From the NCBI RefSeq assembly GCF_001467525.1, contig NZ_LNXS01000036.1:51605-115604 (forward strand): DNA of 64,000 nt. The letters run 5' to 3'. This document shows, piece after piece, positions 1-10,522 of this stretch; the stretch's first letter is position 1; every line of letters starts with the position of its first letter. The position numbers and the translations under genes were made by a program. Source of the DNA: Legionella anisa (GTDB lineage Bacteria > Pseudomonadota > Gammaproteobacteria > Legionellales > Legionellaceae). Below the pieces are notes generated by a model. That model worked only from the letters and a program-made list of their open reading frames with translations, was not told where the DNA came from and did not search any database.

Positions 1-299
1 CGATTAACAAGCCGGTAATTGCTCGAGTAAATACAAGCAATACTAAAAATTACAAAAGAACTATTTATGCTGTTCAATTGGCCTCGTTTTCGAAGTTGGC
101 TAATGCCCAATCCTTGGTTAGCAAATTACGTAGCAAAGGATATAAAGCAAGTTACATCAAAATTGCTGGAAGACAAGGTGTTATTTATAAAGTTTATGCG
201 GGACATTCACCTATTAAAAGTGATGTGATGAAATTAAAAATTCAATTAGCAAGTGCTATGCAGTTGAATGGTTTTGTAGTCAATACTGGAGTTAGCTAA
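1..299 (+). CDS. SPOR-domain protein, C-terminal part (DedD-like), partial
   Basis: The frame is open from the left edge (first complete codon at base 3) to a TAA at 297-299, so only the last ~98 residues are present. They contain a SPOR-type fold: the stretch YAVQLASFSKLANAQ followed by alternating beta/alpha segments and ending in a short hydrophobic tail. SPOR domains bind denuded peptidoglycan at the division septum. In enterobacteria the SPOR protein DedD lies directly before cvpA, as here (2-bp gap), so a DedD-type inner-membrane protein with the SPOR domain in the periplasm is the likely identity. The N-terminal membrane anchor is outside the window, so the exact name is an inference. 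Confidence 0.8.
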   Translation, partial: INKPVIARVNTSNTKNYKRTIYAVQLASFSKLANAQSLVSKLRSKGYKASYIKIAGRQGVIYKVYAGHSPIKSDVMKLKIQLASAMQLNGFVVNTGVS

Positions 300-301
300 C
301 C

Positions 302-844
302 ATGCAATTTCAATGGGTTGATTTAATTTTTATAGTAATAATTGGCTTATCTTCTATTACCGGTTTATTAAGAGGATTTATTAAAGAATTTATTGCATTA
401 GGGGTATGGATATTAGCGGTATGGGCAGGCTATACCTATTCAGGAGCCCTTAATCCCTATTTACAGCCTTATATACAAGATCAATCACTTCGTACAATAG
501 CGGGTTTTGTTATTGTTGTGCTTGGTGTTTTAATCGTCGGAGGTATTGGTAATGCGATACTTGGCCTTTTCTTAAGGGGCAGCGGTTTAGGCGCTATGGA
601 TAAAGTTCTTGGTGGCATTTTTGGCTTTTCCCGTGGTGTTTTCATTCTTTCTCTTATCTTCGCAGTACTCAGCATGACCTCTTTGCCTTATCAGCAATAT
701 GTCCAAAGCTCCAGAATTTATAATCAAATGTTACCTGTTATAAACTGGATATCTAGTTCTTTACCGGGCGTTATTAATAAAGCAAAACAAACGGTATCGG
801 CAAACGAGTCCTTTAATTTTATTGATATAAGCCCTGATCTTTAA
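302..844 (+). CDS. cvpA: CvpA family inner-membrane protein
   Basis: 180 residues with four predicted membrane segments (roughly 7-25, 30-47, 62-85 and 98-120) and a hydrophilic C-terminal tail. The start reads [21 protein letters not shown], typical of the CvpA/colicin V production family, whose N-terminus begins with a DxxI/V segment and a GxxRG turn. In E. coli the protein is needed for colicin V production and envelope homeostasis; its molecular activity is not settled. It starts 2 bp after the SPOR gene and is probably co-transcribed with it. Its last 26 bp overlap the 3' end of nadD on the opposite strand. purF, which follows cvpA in enterobacteria, is absent here. Confidence 0.9.
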   Translation: MQFQWVDLIFIVIIGLSSITGLLRGFIKEFIALGVWILAVWAGYTYSGALNPYLQPYIQDQSLRTIAGFVIVVLGVLIVGGIGNAILGLFLRGSGLGAMDKVLGGIFGFSRGVFILSLIFAVLSMTSLPYQQYVQSSRIYNQMLPVINWISSSLPGVINKAKQTVSANESFNFIDISPDL

Positions 845-1454
845 TGTATTTATAGACTGATTGAGGGAGCTTGTTTTTAACATCAGCTCCCTTTTCTATT
901 TCTTCACGAATGAAAGTGGACGAAATATCATAATTGCCTGCATCAAATAAAAAAACACTTCCTGCTAGTGTGTTTAAGAGTTCTATTTTGCTTTTAGTTC
1001 GATATTTTTCCAAAAAATCCTGCATAATTTTTGGGACAGCTTGCCTGGCAAATTCTTTTCTATTGATTACCAGTAAATTTGCTAGAGTAATAATTTTCTC
1101 CCATTGATGCCAACGGGGTAATGATAGAAAGGCATCATATCCAATAATCAAAGTTATAGATGCATTGGGGTATTCCAGCCTAAAACTTTCTAAAGTTTCA
1201 ACCATATAAGAAGGGGTGTCGCGTTTTATCTCGCGTAAATCAAGCTTAAAGTCTGGTGCCTCTTTAATTGCCAACCTCAACATTTCTACTCTTTGCTCGT
1301 TATTCGCTAACGTTGGTGGCTTTATAGTTGGTGTTTTACAAGGGAGAAAAATATAGGAGTCAAATTTAATATGTGTCTGAATAAATTTGCTGGTCTGCAA
1401 ATGACCATTATGTATGGGATCGAAGGTACCGCCAAAAATAGCTATGCTGTGCAT
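819..1454 (-). CDS. nadD: Nicotinate-nucleotide adenylyltransferase
   Basis: Transfers AMP from ATP to nicotinate mononucleotide in NAD biosynthesis. The nucleotidyltransferase signature [12 protein letters not shown] is at residues 8-19, and the second phosphate-binding motif ISSTFIR is at residues 177-183. The length of 211 residues is normal. It is the last gene of the minus-strand leuS-lptE-holA-nadD run, the same order as in enterobacteria, and its ATG overlaps the end of holA by 13 bp, indicating translational coupling. The 3' end runs convergently into cvpA with a 26-bp overlap, leaving no room for a separate terminator. Confidence 0.97.
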   Translation of the reverse strand: MHSIAIFGGTFDPIHNGHLQTSKFIQTHIKFDSYIFLPCKTPTIKPPTLANNEQRVEMLRLAIKEAPDFKLDLREIKRDTPSYMVETLESFRLEYPNASITLIIGYDAFLSLPRWHQWEKIITLANLLVINRKEFARQAVPKIMQDFLEKYRTKSKIELLNTLAGSVFLFDAGNYDISSTFIREEIEKGADVKNKLPQSVYKYIKDQGLYQ

Positions 1455-2470
1455 GTGTCACCTATTAATTTCCCCAGACAAAGTGAGAGGGCGGTGTTTT
1501 CTAGGGAGTTCCATACTTGGGTGTATGAGCTATTTGATTTGATACGTTCATCGATGGAGAAACAATATCGATGAAGCTGCTGCAGTATTACTTGATTAAA
1601 TCGCTTACAACATATTTTATAGAGGTTGACGCGCTGGGGCCAAATTTTTAATTGGCTGCATGCATTTTGAATATCAATTTTCTTTTCCATTAAATAAGAA
1701 AGCTGTAGGATTAATCTTATTTCCTGACTGAGCATCCATAAGACTAAAGTAGCTTCTGTCTTATTATTTGCTGCATGACGTAGAATCTGAATTGCCTTAT
1801 CTCCGTGACCAAGGAGACATGCATCGACTAGCTCGAAAAGATCATAGTCACATTGATTGAATAAGTGCTCCAATACGTGTTGCGTCTCAATTTTGCTGTT
1901 AGGAGTATAAGATAAGGCCATTTTTTCAATAACTTGCGCACATGCTAGCATATTTCCCTGTGTATATTGGTGAATTAAATCGGGAATTTGCAGATCATAA
2001 CTCATGAAGTTTTTCTTTAACTGCGTAACTATCCAACTTTTCATTGCTTCTGAGTTAAGCGGATAGGATAGGATAAGTGCCGCCTGTTCATGGGATGATA
2101 TCCACTGTAATTGTTTTGCAGGTACATTCGGAGCTCTAATAACAATGAAACAACGTGAATTAATCAAGTTAAGGTATTCAGTGAGAATTTTCTTTCCCAT
2201 AGCGTCTATGGATTTCTTATCATAAAAAATATTCAAGAGTACGGTATCTGAAAATAAGGAGTAACTGTTTGCTTCTTCCCTTACAGTATTCCAATCCTCT
2301 GCTGACTGAATGGATATGATTTGCTCATCGTAGTTATAATTTTTTTTGATGGCTGACTTTATGGTAGCTAAAGACTCTTCCAGCAAGTAATTATCTTGTC
2401 CAATAATTATATAGAGTGGAGCAATTTTTTTTTCTACTTGCTGGGCAAGCATTTGTTGTTTGATTTGCAT
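1442..2470 (-). CDS. holA: DNA polymerase III delta subunit
   Basis: 342 residues, the family's normal length. The N-terminal part has the delta-subunit pattern [18 protein letters not shown] (about residues 17-35), followed by an AAA+-like region without a functional Walker A and a C-terminal helical collar domain (about 215-335). Delta opens the beta clamp within the clamp-loader complex. It lies between lptE and nadD, as in enterobacteria, and overlaps nadD by 13 bp. A 60-bp gap separates it from lptE. Identification rests on both sequence pattern and the conserved gene order. Confidence 0.93.
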   Translation of the reverse strand: MQIKQQMLAQQVEKKIAPLYIIIGQDNYLLEESLATIKSAIKKNYNYDEQIISIQSAEDWNTVREEANSYSLFSDTVLLNIFYDKKSIDAMGKKILTEYLNLINSRCFIVIRAPNVPAKQLQWISSHEQAALILSYPLNSEAMKSWIVTQLKKNFMSYDLQIPDLIHQYTQGNMLACAQVIEKMALSYTPNSKIETQHVLEHLFNQCDYDLFELVDACLLGHGDKAIQILRHAANNKTEATLVLWMLSQEIRLILQLSYLMEKKIDIQNACSQLKIWPQRVNLYKICCKRFNQVILQQLHRYCFSIDERIKSNSSYTQVWNSLENTALSLCLGKLIGDTCTA

Positions 2471-2530
2471 GATAATTTTAGTTTAAGCATGTGCATGTGT
2501 CGTTTTTTCTTACCCACGCTACCTTTTTTC

Positions 2531-3121
2531 TTATCTGAGTTTAGGCTCTTGTAGATGGCTAAGTCGATAAATTATTTGGGTCACCGCATCTTGCTTCATT
2601 TCTCCAATTAAAATACTTTCTTCATCTTTAGAGCCTAGAATTCTGTTATTATTCAATATAAGTTCCCGGGAAATACTTATTCTACCAGGAGCATTAATAA
2701 CTTGGCCTGCGCGTGTTTTCAATACAAATACTACGGTTAGAGTTAAAGTATATTGTCGTGGATTTGTACTTGCTCCAACACTGATGATCTGTTGTTGTAA
2801 GTTAACCTCATTAACGATTAACCAATATTTGGCCCGAGAGGGCTCAGGATTCACTTCAACATCGGATCCTTCCAGTCGAGATTGCAGTATTGAGACAAAT
2901 TGTTTGTCATCATTTTCAGAAATAATGGCTACATTGTTAAGCCAGTTGGGTACATTGTCCATACCTCGTAGATGAAACCCACAAGCTGATAATAATAAGA
3001 GGAGCAGTAACGGTACTAGACAACGTAAAGTTGCAATTTGACGTTTTTGTTGTTCATGTCCCGCAAGTTGTATGCGAAGTCTATACGGGACTTTAGAAAC
3101 ATCAGGATGGTTAGACTTCAT
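2531..3121 (-). CDS. lptE: LPS-assembly lipoprotein LptE
   Basis: Outer-membrane lipoprotein that plugs LptD and helps deliver lipopolysaccharide to the cell surface. The protein has a run of seven leucines followed by the lipobox LLSAC with the acylated cysteine at residue 47, then GFHLRG, the hallmark start of mature LptE. The 46-residue leader is longer than usual: the annotated ATG overlaps the leuS stop codon (TAATG), and no good downstream ATG was found before the hydrophobic stretch, so either the leader is really long or translation begins at a non-ATG codon near residue 29. The order leuS-lptE-holA is conserved. Confidence 0.93.
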   Translation of the reverse strand: MKSNHPDVSKVPYRLRIQLAGHEQQKRQIATLRCLVPLLLLLLLSACGFHLRGMDNVPNWLNNVAIISENDDKQFVSILQSRLEGSDVEVNPEPSRAKYWLIVNEVNLQQQIISVGASTNPRQYTLTLTVVFVLKTRAGQVINAPGRISISRELILNNNRILGSKDEESILIGEMKQDAVTQIIYRLSHLQEPKLR

Positions 3122-5595
3122 TAGTTAACAACCAAATTAATTAATTGCCTGTGTGCAACAACGATTGCTTTTTTTACTGTTTTATCAGCCAGAAAGTCTT
3201 TTACATGCTCTTTGGCTGCAGCAATTAAAGCTTCTTCTGCAGCATCTACGCCCGCGGTAAATTGAGCTCTTAGTTTCCCATTAACTTGAACTACATAATC
3301 CACTTCATCGGTTTTTAGAGCACCTTTATCTACTCTTGGCCAGTTTGCATCAATAATTGCTTTTTCAAAGCCTAATTGTTGCCAAAGATGATGGGTAATA
3401 TGTGGTGTTATAGGAGCCAATAATCGCAACAGAATACTCATGCTGGAGTGAATAAAGAATTTATCTTCTTCAGTTTCTATAGAATAGCTCGAAATTTCAT
3501 TAAACAGCTTCATGCAACCGGAAACTACTGTATTGAACTGATTTCGATCATAATCATGTGTCGCTTGTGCAAGAGTTTGGTGCACAACAAGACGTGATTT
3601 CTTTAAACGACTTTCCACTTGCTGCCAGTTCACATGTCCATTACCACTTAGAATGATGTCATTGATTTCAATGAACATATTTTGATACTGATGAGCAAAA
3701 GCCCAGATGCGCTTTAGAAAACGATGTGCGCCTTCCACAGCAGTATCTGACCACTCTAACGATTGCTCAGGAGGTGCAGCAAACATAACAAATAGACGTG
3801 CCGTATCAGCCCCATAAGTATCAATAAGATGATTGGGATCGACTACATTACCAACAGACTTAGACATTTTATGTCCGTCTTTTAAAACCATTCCTTGGGT
3901 TAACAGGGCTTTAAATGGTTCATCCGAATTCACTAAACCTTCATCACGCATTAGCTTGTGGAAAAAGCGAGCATAAAGTAAATGCATTACTGCATGTTCG
4001 ATCCCACCCACATATTGATCCACAGGAGTCCAATATTTTGCTCGGTCATCAAGCATGGCATTTTCCTGACCTTTACATGCAAAACGAGCATAATACCAAG
4101 ATGACTCAACAAAAGTATCAAAAGTGTCTGTCTCACGAGATGCATCCTGACCGCATTTTGGACAACTTATGTTAACAAATTCTGGACATTGAGCAAGGGG
4201 TGAACCGGTTCCAGTAAATGTTACATTTTCCGGAAGAATTACTGGGAGATCTTCATCTGGAACGGGCACAGTACCACATTGTTCGCATAAAATCATGGGA
4301 ATAGGGGTGCCCCAATATCTTTGTCTTGATACGCCCCAGTCACGCAACCTATAGTTAATTGTTGCTTTTCCTGCATCATGTTCTTCAAGAAAACTGGTTA
4401 TGGTCTCCACTGCTTGGGAGGAGCTTAATCCATCAAATTGACCTGAGTTAATTAGTGTGCCTTCTTCAGTATAAGCAGACTTGTTTAAGTCATGTTTTAT
4501 GTCATTTGCTGGTTTAATGACTTCTTTAATAGGTAATTGATATTTGCGTGCAAATTCCCAGTCTCTTTGATCGTGTGCTGGGACTGACATTACAGCTCCA
4601 GAACCGTATTGCATGAGCACAAAATTTGCCACCCATATTGGTAGTTCTTCACCAGTTATAGGATGGACTGCCGACATACCTGTAGCGATACCTCGTTTTT
4701 CCATAGTAGCAAGTTCAGCCTCAGCCATTTTAGTACCTTGACAGCTGTCAATGAACTCCTTGACTTCCTTACGAGTGCTTGCTGCTTCTTTGGCAAGGGG
4801 GTGATCCGTTGCTACTGCAAGGTATGTTGCTCCCATTAAAGTATCAGGGCGGGTTGTATATATTTTTAATCGTTTGGGATAATTATTGACGCTGAAATGA
4901 ATTTCGGTACCTGTCGAGCGACCTATCCAGTTGCGTTGCATTTGTTTTACTTGTGCAGGCCATTCATCTAATGTGTCGAGTGAGCTGAGGAGCTCATCAG
5001 CATAAGCTGTGATTTTAATAAACCACTGAGAAATTTCTTTTCGCTCCACAGGAGCACCAGAGCGCCAGCCGCGTCCATCGACGACTTGTTCATTTGCCAA
5101 AACGGTTTGATCGACCGGATCCCAATTTACCACGGCATTTTTTTTGTATACTAAGCCTTTTTCGAATAATCGAATAAAAAACCATTGTTCCCATCGATAG
5201 TATTCAGGTGCACAAGTACAAATTTCACGTCGCCAATCATAGGCATTACCAAGACGTAAAAATTGTTTTTTCATGGACTCTATATTTTTTTTGGTCCATT
5301 CAGCAGGGGGGATTCCGTTTTTGATGGCGGCATTTTCAGCAGGCAAGCCAAATGCATCCCAACCTATAGGTTGAAGAACATTTTTACCCAACGCACGTTG
5401 ATAACGAGCAATAACGTCACCAATAGTGTAGTTACGAACATGCCCCATGTGTAATGTCCCACTTGGGTAGGGAAACATGGATAAACAATAAAATTTCTCT
5501 CTGTTTAAATCTTCTGAAACGTTAAATGATTGTTTTTTATGCCAATACTGTTGAGCTTGTTCCTCAACTTCTTGTGGTATATAGGTATTATCCAT
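3121..5595 (-). CDS. leuS: Leucyl-tRNA synthetase
   Basis: Class I aminoacyl-tRNA synthetase, 824 residues. The HIGH-type motif HMGH is at residues 49-52 in a [19 protein letters not shown] context, and the KMSKS loop is near residue 577 ([11 protein letters not shown]). Between them lies the CP1 editing domain with the threonine-rich [12 protein letters not shown] segment, which hydrolyses mischarged tRNA. The stop codon overlaps the ATG of lptE. It is probably the first gene of the leuS-lptE-holA-nadD operon; lnt ends 68 bp upstream on the same strand. Confidence 0.99.
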   Translation of the reverse strand: MDNTYIPQEVEEQAQQYWHKKQSFNVSEDLNREKFYCLSMFPYPSGTLHMGHVRNYTIGDVIARYQRALGKNVLQPIGWDAFGLPAENAAIKNGIPPAEWTKKNIESMKKQFLRLGNAYDWRREICTCAPEYYRWEQWFFIRLFEKGLVYKKNAVVNWDPVDQTVLANEQVVDGRGWRSGAPVERKEISQWFIKITAYADELLSSLDTLDEWPAQVKQMQRNWIGRSTGTEIHFSVNNYPKRLKIYTTRPDTLMGATYLAVATDHPLAKEAASTRKEVKEFIDSCQGTKMAEAELATMEKRGIATGMSAVHPITGEELPIWVANFVLMQYGSGAVMSVPAHDQRDWEFARKYQLPIKEVIKPANDIKHDLNKSAYTEEGTLINSGQFDGLSSSQAVETITSFLEEHDAGKATINYRLRDWGVSRQRYWGTPIPMILCEQCGTVPVPDEDLPVILPENVTFTGTGSPLAQCPEFVNISCPKCGQDASRETDTFDTFVESSWYYARFACKGQENAMLDDRAKYWTPVDQYVGGIEHAVMHLLYARFFHKLMRDEGLVNSDEPFKALLTQGMVLKDGHKMSKSVGNVVDPNHLIDTYGADTARLFVMFAAPPEQSLEWSDTAVEGAHRFLKRIWAFAHQYQNMFIEINDIILSGNGHVNWQQVESRLKKSRLVVHQTLAQATHDYDRNQFNTVVSGCMKLFNEISSYSIETEEDKFFIHSSMSILLRLLAPITPHITHHLWQQLGFEKAIIDANWPRVDKGALKTDEVDYVVQVNGKLRAQFTAGVDAAEEALIAAAKEHVKDFLADKTVKKAIVVAHRQLINLVVN

Positions 5596-5663
5596 AGTCC
5601 GATTTTTTAAGTGACTCTAAATCGCTAAGGATAACTCCTCTTGTGTCTGCCAGCAATAGATTA

Positions 5664-7196
5664 TTACTGGAATAAGCGACGAAGTTGAATAAAAAGTATA
5701 AAAATAAGAAAAATTGTACAAAATATAAGTACTGGATACTCATACCAAATAATCCATGGAGTGAGTCCTTCGGCCGGAAATATACTACTTTGCAATAGGC
5801 CGGAACTGAATGGAGGTAGACTTTCTACTATATCTCCGTTTGAGTCAATTACTGATGATAAACCGTCATTATTGACTACTACTTGATAACGTCCTGTAAG
5901 TAGGGAAAGGATTTGAGCCATTTGTAATTGTTGGTAGCTGGCTAATGAGTGTCCAAACCAGCCATTATCACTCATTGAAACAATCCATTGGGCTTTAGGC
6001 ATTTGATCACGTAAAATATTGGGGTAAGCAATCTCATAGCAAATGAGGCTTGCTATAGGATGGCTTTCAATTCGAATTAGGCGTTGCTTTCTTTTTCCTG
6101 GTAATAAATTGGGTTCAGGTAAATTCAACCAACGATTAATGGTAACCAGAGGTTTGGGAATATACTCACCAAAAGGAACCAAATGGCGTTTGAGTTTTTT
6201 CCCTTTTGCCTGTCCAAGAGTAATTACCGAGTTGTAATAATTTGTTTCACTATCATTTGTAGGCTGTAAAATGCCTACCATAAGTGCGCTGTTCGCTTTC
6301 AGAGCTTTTTTATTCAGTTTTAACAGATATTTATCCAAGTAACTTGCAGGCAATGGTATGGCTGACTCTGGTAAAATAATTAATTGTTTACCTAGGAGTT
6401 TATTAATTGCATTTTCATAGTATTTTAATAAATTCCAAAATAAGGTTTCATCCCATTTGTCGCGCATGGACAAATTAGCCTGAACAGCACCTACACTGAT
6501 AGGCTCTTGTTTGATTTGTGACCATGAAATGCTTTTACAAAGTATTGGACTCATCATAATGAGTACAATTATGATCAAGTAGAGGTAACGTTTTTGGGAA
6601 TTTTGTGACACAGCTAAAGTCAGTAGTGCAGAAATTAGAACACAGACAAAACTGAGTCCGTAAATTCCTAAAACAGGAGCGATGTATTTAATCGGTGTAT
6701 CAATGAGGATGGTGCCTATTAATAGCCAGGGAAAACCGCTAAATAAAGTAGCACGGCAGTATTCACTCAAGCACCATAAAACACAAAATAGAGCTAAAGA
6801 CACTAGTTTTCGATTTTTAAGCTCAAGCAATTGATACAGATAAGCAACAAGGGCAGGGAAGAGCGCGAGATACATAATAAAAATTAATGTAACTAATCCT
6901 GCAAAGAAATAATTAAGTTGGCCATAGTCGTGGATACTGACTATAACCCAGGAAACTCCAAACCCGAAATAGCCTAGCCCATAAAAAAAACCAAGTGCAA
7001 AGCCTTGTTTTGCGGAGCAATTTTGTAGACTTGAATAGAGAAAAGCCATACTTAACAGCGCTAATCCTGGGATATGAAAAGGAGCAAAACCAAAAGGCGC
7101 CAGAAGGCCTGCTATAAATACAAAAAAGTATTTAACATAGCGAAGACGAATTGATGAGTTCAGAGGGATGGAGTTGGCTAAAGCGGTTTGCTTCAT
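5664..7196 (-). CDS. lnt: Apolipoprotein N-acyltransferase
   Basis: Inner-membrane enzyme that adds the third acyl chain to the N-terminal cysteine of lipoproteins. It has about seven membrane segments in residues 20-215 and one near the C-terminus (about 485-505), around a periplasmic nitrilase-like domain. The nitrilase triad is visible: E277 in LPESAIPLP, K336 in KRHLVPFGEYIP and C386 in LICYEIAYPN. The segment SDNGWFG (about residues 412-418) is also typical. Length 510 residues is normal. The neighbouring LptE is itself a lipoprotein substrate. The 5' side carries a REP element (7275-7332) rather than a recognisable promoter. Confidence 0.97.
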   Translation of the reverse strand: MKQTALANSIPLNSSIRLRYVKYFFVFIAGLLAPFGFAPFHIPGLALLSMAFLYSSLQNCSAKQGFALGFFYGLGYFGFGVSWVIVSIHDYGQLNYFFAGLVTLIFIMYLALFPALVAYLYQLLELKNRKLVSLALFCVLWCLSEYCRATLFSGFPWLLIGTILIDTPIKYIAPVLGIYGLSFVCVLISALLTLAVSQNSQKRYLYLIIIVLIMMSPILCKSISWSQIKQEPISVGAVQANLSMRDKWDETLFWNLLKYYENAINKLLGKQLIILPESAIPLPASYLDKYLLKLNKKALKANSALMVGILQPTNDSETNYYNSVITLGQAKGKKLKRHLVPFGEYIPKPLVTINRWLNLPEPNLLPGKRKQRLIRIESHPIASLICYEIAYPNILRDQMPKAQWIVSMSDNGWFGHSLASYQQLQMAQILSLLTGRYQVVVNNDGLSSVIDSNGDIVESLPPFSSGLLQSSIFPAEGLTPWIIWYEYPVLIFCTIFLIFILFIQLRRLFQ

Positions 7197-7274
7197 GAGC
7201 TGTTAAAAAATTATAAAACGATAAGATAATTGAGTCCTTCATCCAGGTCAAGAATTAGTGAAACATTTTTAATC

Positions 7275-7332
7275 GTAACCCGGTGAAGTGTAATGAGATT
7301 AATATTCCCGGGTTTCGCTTCACCCAGGCTAC
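7275..7332. repeat. REP-like element, copy 1 (one intact unit, one degenerate arm)
   Basis: The right unit (7307-7332) reads, on the minus strand, GTAGCCTGGGTGAAGCG followed by an AAACCCGGG arm. The left arm is decayed (GTAACCCGGTGAAGTG). It lies 38 bp beyond the phaC stop codon and upstream of lnt. It belongs to the intergenic family described under copies 2-11. Confidence 0.8.
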
Positions 7333-7370
7333 AATTGATGACGATGAGTTGATAGGTCTGGGCACTTGTA

Positions 7371-9164
7371 TTATTTTTTCAGAACATAAGTTCCTGGTGC
7401 ATCACAAATCGGTCTTATTTCTTTCTCAGGATTGCCTAGTTCAGGTGGTTTCTTTTTTGTACCCGAATAATCTACGAGCCATTTTTCCCAGGCTGGCCAC
7501 CAAGAATCTTTAAAATGAGGAGCTCTTTCCAACCAAACATTGGGAGCTAAATGTTTATCATTTTCTTTATGGGTTAGCATTTGATAACTTCGTCCGGATT
7601 CACCTGGCTCATTAACAATCCCTGTATTGTGTCCTGCATTGGTCAATACAAAGGTAATATCGCTATCAGTAAAATAATGAATTTTATACACTGACTTCCA
7701 AGGGGCTATATGATCTTTTATAGTACTTACTGCAAAGGTAGGTATTTTGATATCGGCAAGATTAATGTTCTCATCAAGAATTTTAAATCGTCCTTCAACT
7801 AAATCATTATTTAAAAACAAACTGCGTAAATACTCACTATGCATTTTGTAGGGCATGCGTGTGGTATCGTAATTCCATGCCATTAAGTCACTCACTTCCT
7901 GTCTTTTACCCAATAGATAATCATAAACCATCCGAGACCAAATGAGGTCTATGGAGCGTAACATATTAAACGCACCAGCCATTTGCGAACCATCTAAATA
8001 ACCCTTTTCCCACATGATATCTTCAATATAGGTAAGCTGGTTTTCGTCAATAAATAGCTGCAGTTCTCCTGCATCCTGAAAATCGGTTTGCGCTGCAAAC
8101 AGTGTAATCGTTTTTAATCGATCATCATTATCGGCGGCCATTTTTGCAGTAACCATTGTTAATAAGGTTCCCCCAATACAATAACCTACCGCATGGATTT
8201 TTTCTTTCGGAATAATTTGATTTATTATTTTTAATGCATCCATCACGCCATATGTCGCGTAATCAGAAAAGTTTAAGTCTCTATCTTCAGAGGTTGGATT
8301 TTTCCAGGAAATCATAAAAACAGTGTGCCCTTTATCCACCAAGAATTTAACCATTGAATTGTTAGGCGAGAGATCAAGAATGTAATATTTCATAATCCAA
8401 GCAGGGATGATTAAGACTGGTTCTGGATGCACTGTTGCTGTTGTAGGTTCATATTGGATAAGCTCAATTAAATGATTTCTATAAATAACTTTTCCAGATG
8501 TTACTGCTACATTATTCCCTACTTTATATTGTTCACTTCCCGCTGGTGGTTTGTCATTCAGTTTTAGGATGATGTCATCAAAAAAATTATTCCATCCTTT
8601 GATAAAATTCATGCCACCTTCATTCATTGTGGTCGTAATCACTTCAGGATTTATTCCAGGAAAATTAGATGGAGCAAAAACATCCAGAATTTGGCGTGTT
8701 ACAAAATTAACTATGTTTTCATGATGCTTGGAAATACCACGAAGATGTGTTGTAGCATTCTCCCACCATTCTTCTGTTAATAAAAAGGATTGTGAGTACA
8801 CGTTGAATGGGAACTGAGACCATAATTCATTTTGAAAGCGGTGATCGGTTTGACGTACTTCAATACAGGGTTCACATTTATTCTGGCTTTGTTGCTGTAT
8901 GTATAACAATAAATGGCCTAGTTTTTTGAGTGCATTTTTATTTAACTCAATTCGCTTTGCCGGCGAAAAAATTAAATAGATTAGCCAATCTGTAAAAGAC
9001 ATCATGAGGGTCCCTGGAGATAGCCAGTTACACAATTGACTGATTAAAGCGTGGAATAATCTATCAAAACTTAGCCCTTCATAGTCGTATTTTTCTGATT
9101 CGGTTAATAAGGGGGGCAGGGCATTCTCAGTAGATTTTGGGGGCTTTTTTTTGGATTTACTCAT
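7371..9164 (-). CDS. phaC: Poly(3-hydroxyalkanoate) synthase, class I
   Basis: Polymerises 3-hydroxyacyl-CoA into intracellular polyester granules, a carbon store that Legionella is known to accumulate. The alpha/beta-hydrolase fold has the PHA synthase lipase-like box AVGYCIGGT with catalytic cysteine near residue 328, the acid motif STIKDHIAPW and the histidine in TNAGHNTGIVNEPG. The conserved ISWKNP segment is also present. About 597 residues fits class I synthases. The start is taken at ATG 9164, preceded by AAAGGGA, rather than the TTG two codons upstream. No phaA/phaB or phasin gene is adjacent, so monomer supply must come from elsewhere. Confidence 0.95.
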   Translation of the reverse strand: MSKSKKKPPKSTENALPPLLTESEKYDYEGLSFDRLFHALISQLCNWLSPGTLMMSFTDWLIYLIFSPAKRIELNKNALKKLGHLLLYIQQQSQNKCEPCIEVRQTDHRFQNELWSQFPFNVYSQSFLLTEEWWENATTHLRGISKHHENIVNFVTRQILDVFAPSNFPGINPEVITTTMNEGGMNFIKGWNNFFDDIILKLNDKPPAGSEQYKVGNNVAVTSGKVIYRNHLIELIQYEPTTATVHPEPVLIIPAWIMKYYILDLSPNNSMVKFLVDKGHTVFMISWKNPTSEDRDLNFSDYATYGVMDALKIINQIIPKEKIHAVGYCIGGTLLTMVTAKMAADNDDRLKTITLFAAQTDFQDAGELQLFIDENQLTYIEDIMWEKGYLDGSQMAGAFNMLRSIDLIWSRMVYDYLLGKRQEVSDLMAWNYDTTRMPYKMHSEYLRSLFLNNDLVEGRFKILDENINLADIKIPTFAVSTIKDHIAPWKSVYKIHYFTDSDITFVLTNAGHNTGIVNEPGESGRSYQMLTHKENDKHLAPNVWLERAPHFKDSWWPAWEKWLVDYSGTKKKPPELGNPEKEIRPICDAPGTYVLKK

Positions 9165-9262
9165 AATCAATTCCCTTTATGAATTCAAGAATTTTAAAAA
9201 TACAGTCCTTGTTTAAATGTTATGTATTAAAAAAATGGAATAACTCGATTTTAATTCTCATT

Positions 9263-9297
9263 TTGTTTTGTACATAGTTTTTTGTTCTGTACATAGT
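9263..9297. repeat. Tandem direct repeat in the phaC / lysine-gene divergent region
   Basis: Two 16-bp copies, TTGTTTTGTACATAGT at 9263-9278 and TTGTTCTGTACATAGT at 9282-9297, differ at one base and are 19 bp apart (about two helical turns). They sit in the 203-bp divergent region between phaC and the lysine-dehydrogenase-like gene, 71 bp upstream of the latter's start. The spacing on one helix face suggests tandem regulator binding, but no regulator can be named. Confidence 0.5.
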
Positions 9298-9367
9298 ATT
9301 AGAGAATACTATCCAATTCTTAATATTTTGTGTAGGATTATCCCGTTTTATAATGGGAGAGGGATAA

Positions 9368-10456
9368 ATGTATAATGTAATGATTACTGGTGCAGGGAAA
9401 ATTGGTAGCTTAATCGCTTGCTTATTATCAGAGAGCGGTTCTTATCAGGTTCATCTGGTTGATATTGATTTTAATGGATCAGATGTAAAAAGGCTGTTGG
9501 ACGCAGTACCCAAAATTAAAACAGTAGCCTTAGATGTTCGAGATCAGCAGTCAACCCAAGCTTATATGGAAAAAAATGGTATTGTGACCGTTATTTCAAG
9601 CCTTCCATATTTTCTAAATACTTATGTTGCGGAAGCTGCTAAAGCTGCCAAAGCACATTATTTTGATCTCACTGAAGATACCGCGGTGACTGAAGCGGTG
9701 AAAGCAATTGCTCTTGATGCAGAAACTGCATTTGTACCTCAATGCGGATTGGCTCCTGGATTTATCAGCATCGCTGCAAATAGTTTAATGCATGAATTTG
9801 AAGAGTGTCACCATGTTAAATTACGTGTTGGAGCTCTTCCTCAAAATGCAAATAATGCATTGCAATATTCATTAACTTGGTCAACTGATGGAGTTATTAA
9901 TGAGTACGGCAATCCTTGTTATGCAATTAAATATGGAAAGGCAGTAACTTCGGCACCTTTAGAAGGATTAGAAACCATTCAAATCGATGGTTGTGAATAT
10001 GAAGCATTTAATACCTCAGGTGGATTGGGAAGTTTGGCGGAATTGCATGCAGGTAAAGTACAAACCATGAATTATAAAACAATGCGTTATCCTGGCCATT
10101 GTTCAAAGATGCGTTTATTAATGAACGACTTGCGACTAAATCAAGATAGACCTACGTTAAAACGGATTTTAGAAAATGCTATTCCTAAAACTTATCAAGA
10201 TCTTGTGATTGTTTATGTTTCTGTTGAAGGAATAAAACGCGGCGAGTTGACTGAAAAAAATTATGTGAAAAAGATTTACCCTGCTGAAATTTGTGGTTTG
10301 GAATGGTCAGCAATTCAAATAAGCACTGCTTCTGGTGTTTGTGCAGTAGTCGATTTAGTGCTCGGACAAGAGAATGAGTATAAGGGGTTGATTTTACAAG
10401 AAAAATTCCAATTGTCCGCCGTGTTGGAAAACCGCTTTGGTCGCTATTACGCTTAA
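9368..10456 (+). CDS. Saccharopine dehydrogenase-family enzyme, probable L-lysine 6-dehydrogenase
   Basis: 362 residues with an N-terminal Rossmann motif ITGAGKIGSLIACLL (about residues 6-20) ending in an acidic VDID, typical of the saccharopine dehydrogenase family. The segment CGLAPGFISIAAN (about 136-148) is a family hallmark. The next gene encodes an ALDH7-type enzyme that oxidises aminoadipate semialdehyde, the product of lysine 6-dehydrogenase, so oxidative deamination of lysine is the most economical reading. Saccharopine or carboxyspermidine dehydrogenase are alternatives. A good ribosome site (GGGAGAGGG) precedes the ATG, and a TATAAT lies just upstream within a short CCC/GGG hairpin. 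Confidence 0.75.
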   Translation: MYNVMITGAGKIGSLIACLLSESGSYQVHLVDIDFNGSDVKRLLDAVPKIKTVALDVRDQQSTQAYMEKNGIVTVISSLPYFLNTYVAEAAKAAKAHYFDLTEDTAVTEAVKAIALDAETAFVPQCGLAPGFISIAANSLMHEFEECHHVKLRVGALPQNANNALQYSLTWSTDGVINEYGNPCYAIKYGKAVTSAPLEGLETIQIDGCEYEAFNTSGGLGSLAELHAGKVQTMNYKTMRYPGHCSKMRLLMNDLRLNQDRPTLKRILENAIPKTYQDLVIVYVSVEGIKRGELTEKNYVKKIYPAEICGLEWSAIQISTASGVCAVVDLVLGQENEYKGLILQEKFQLSAVLENRFGRYYA

Positions 10457-10522
10457 TCTAGATATCTTGGTTACTGTCCCGGATTATTTTTTTGTGAATC
10501 CGGGTTACTATGGAGGCATTTA

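Noticed and set aside
7283..7513. 76-codon plus-strand frame
   Set aside because: It starts in REP copy 1 and runs antisense into the phaC 3' end.
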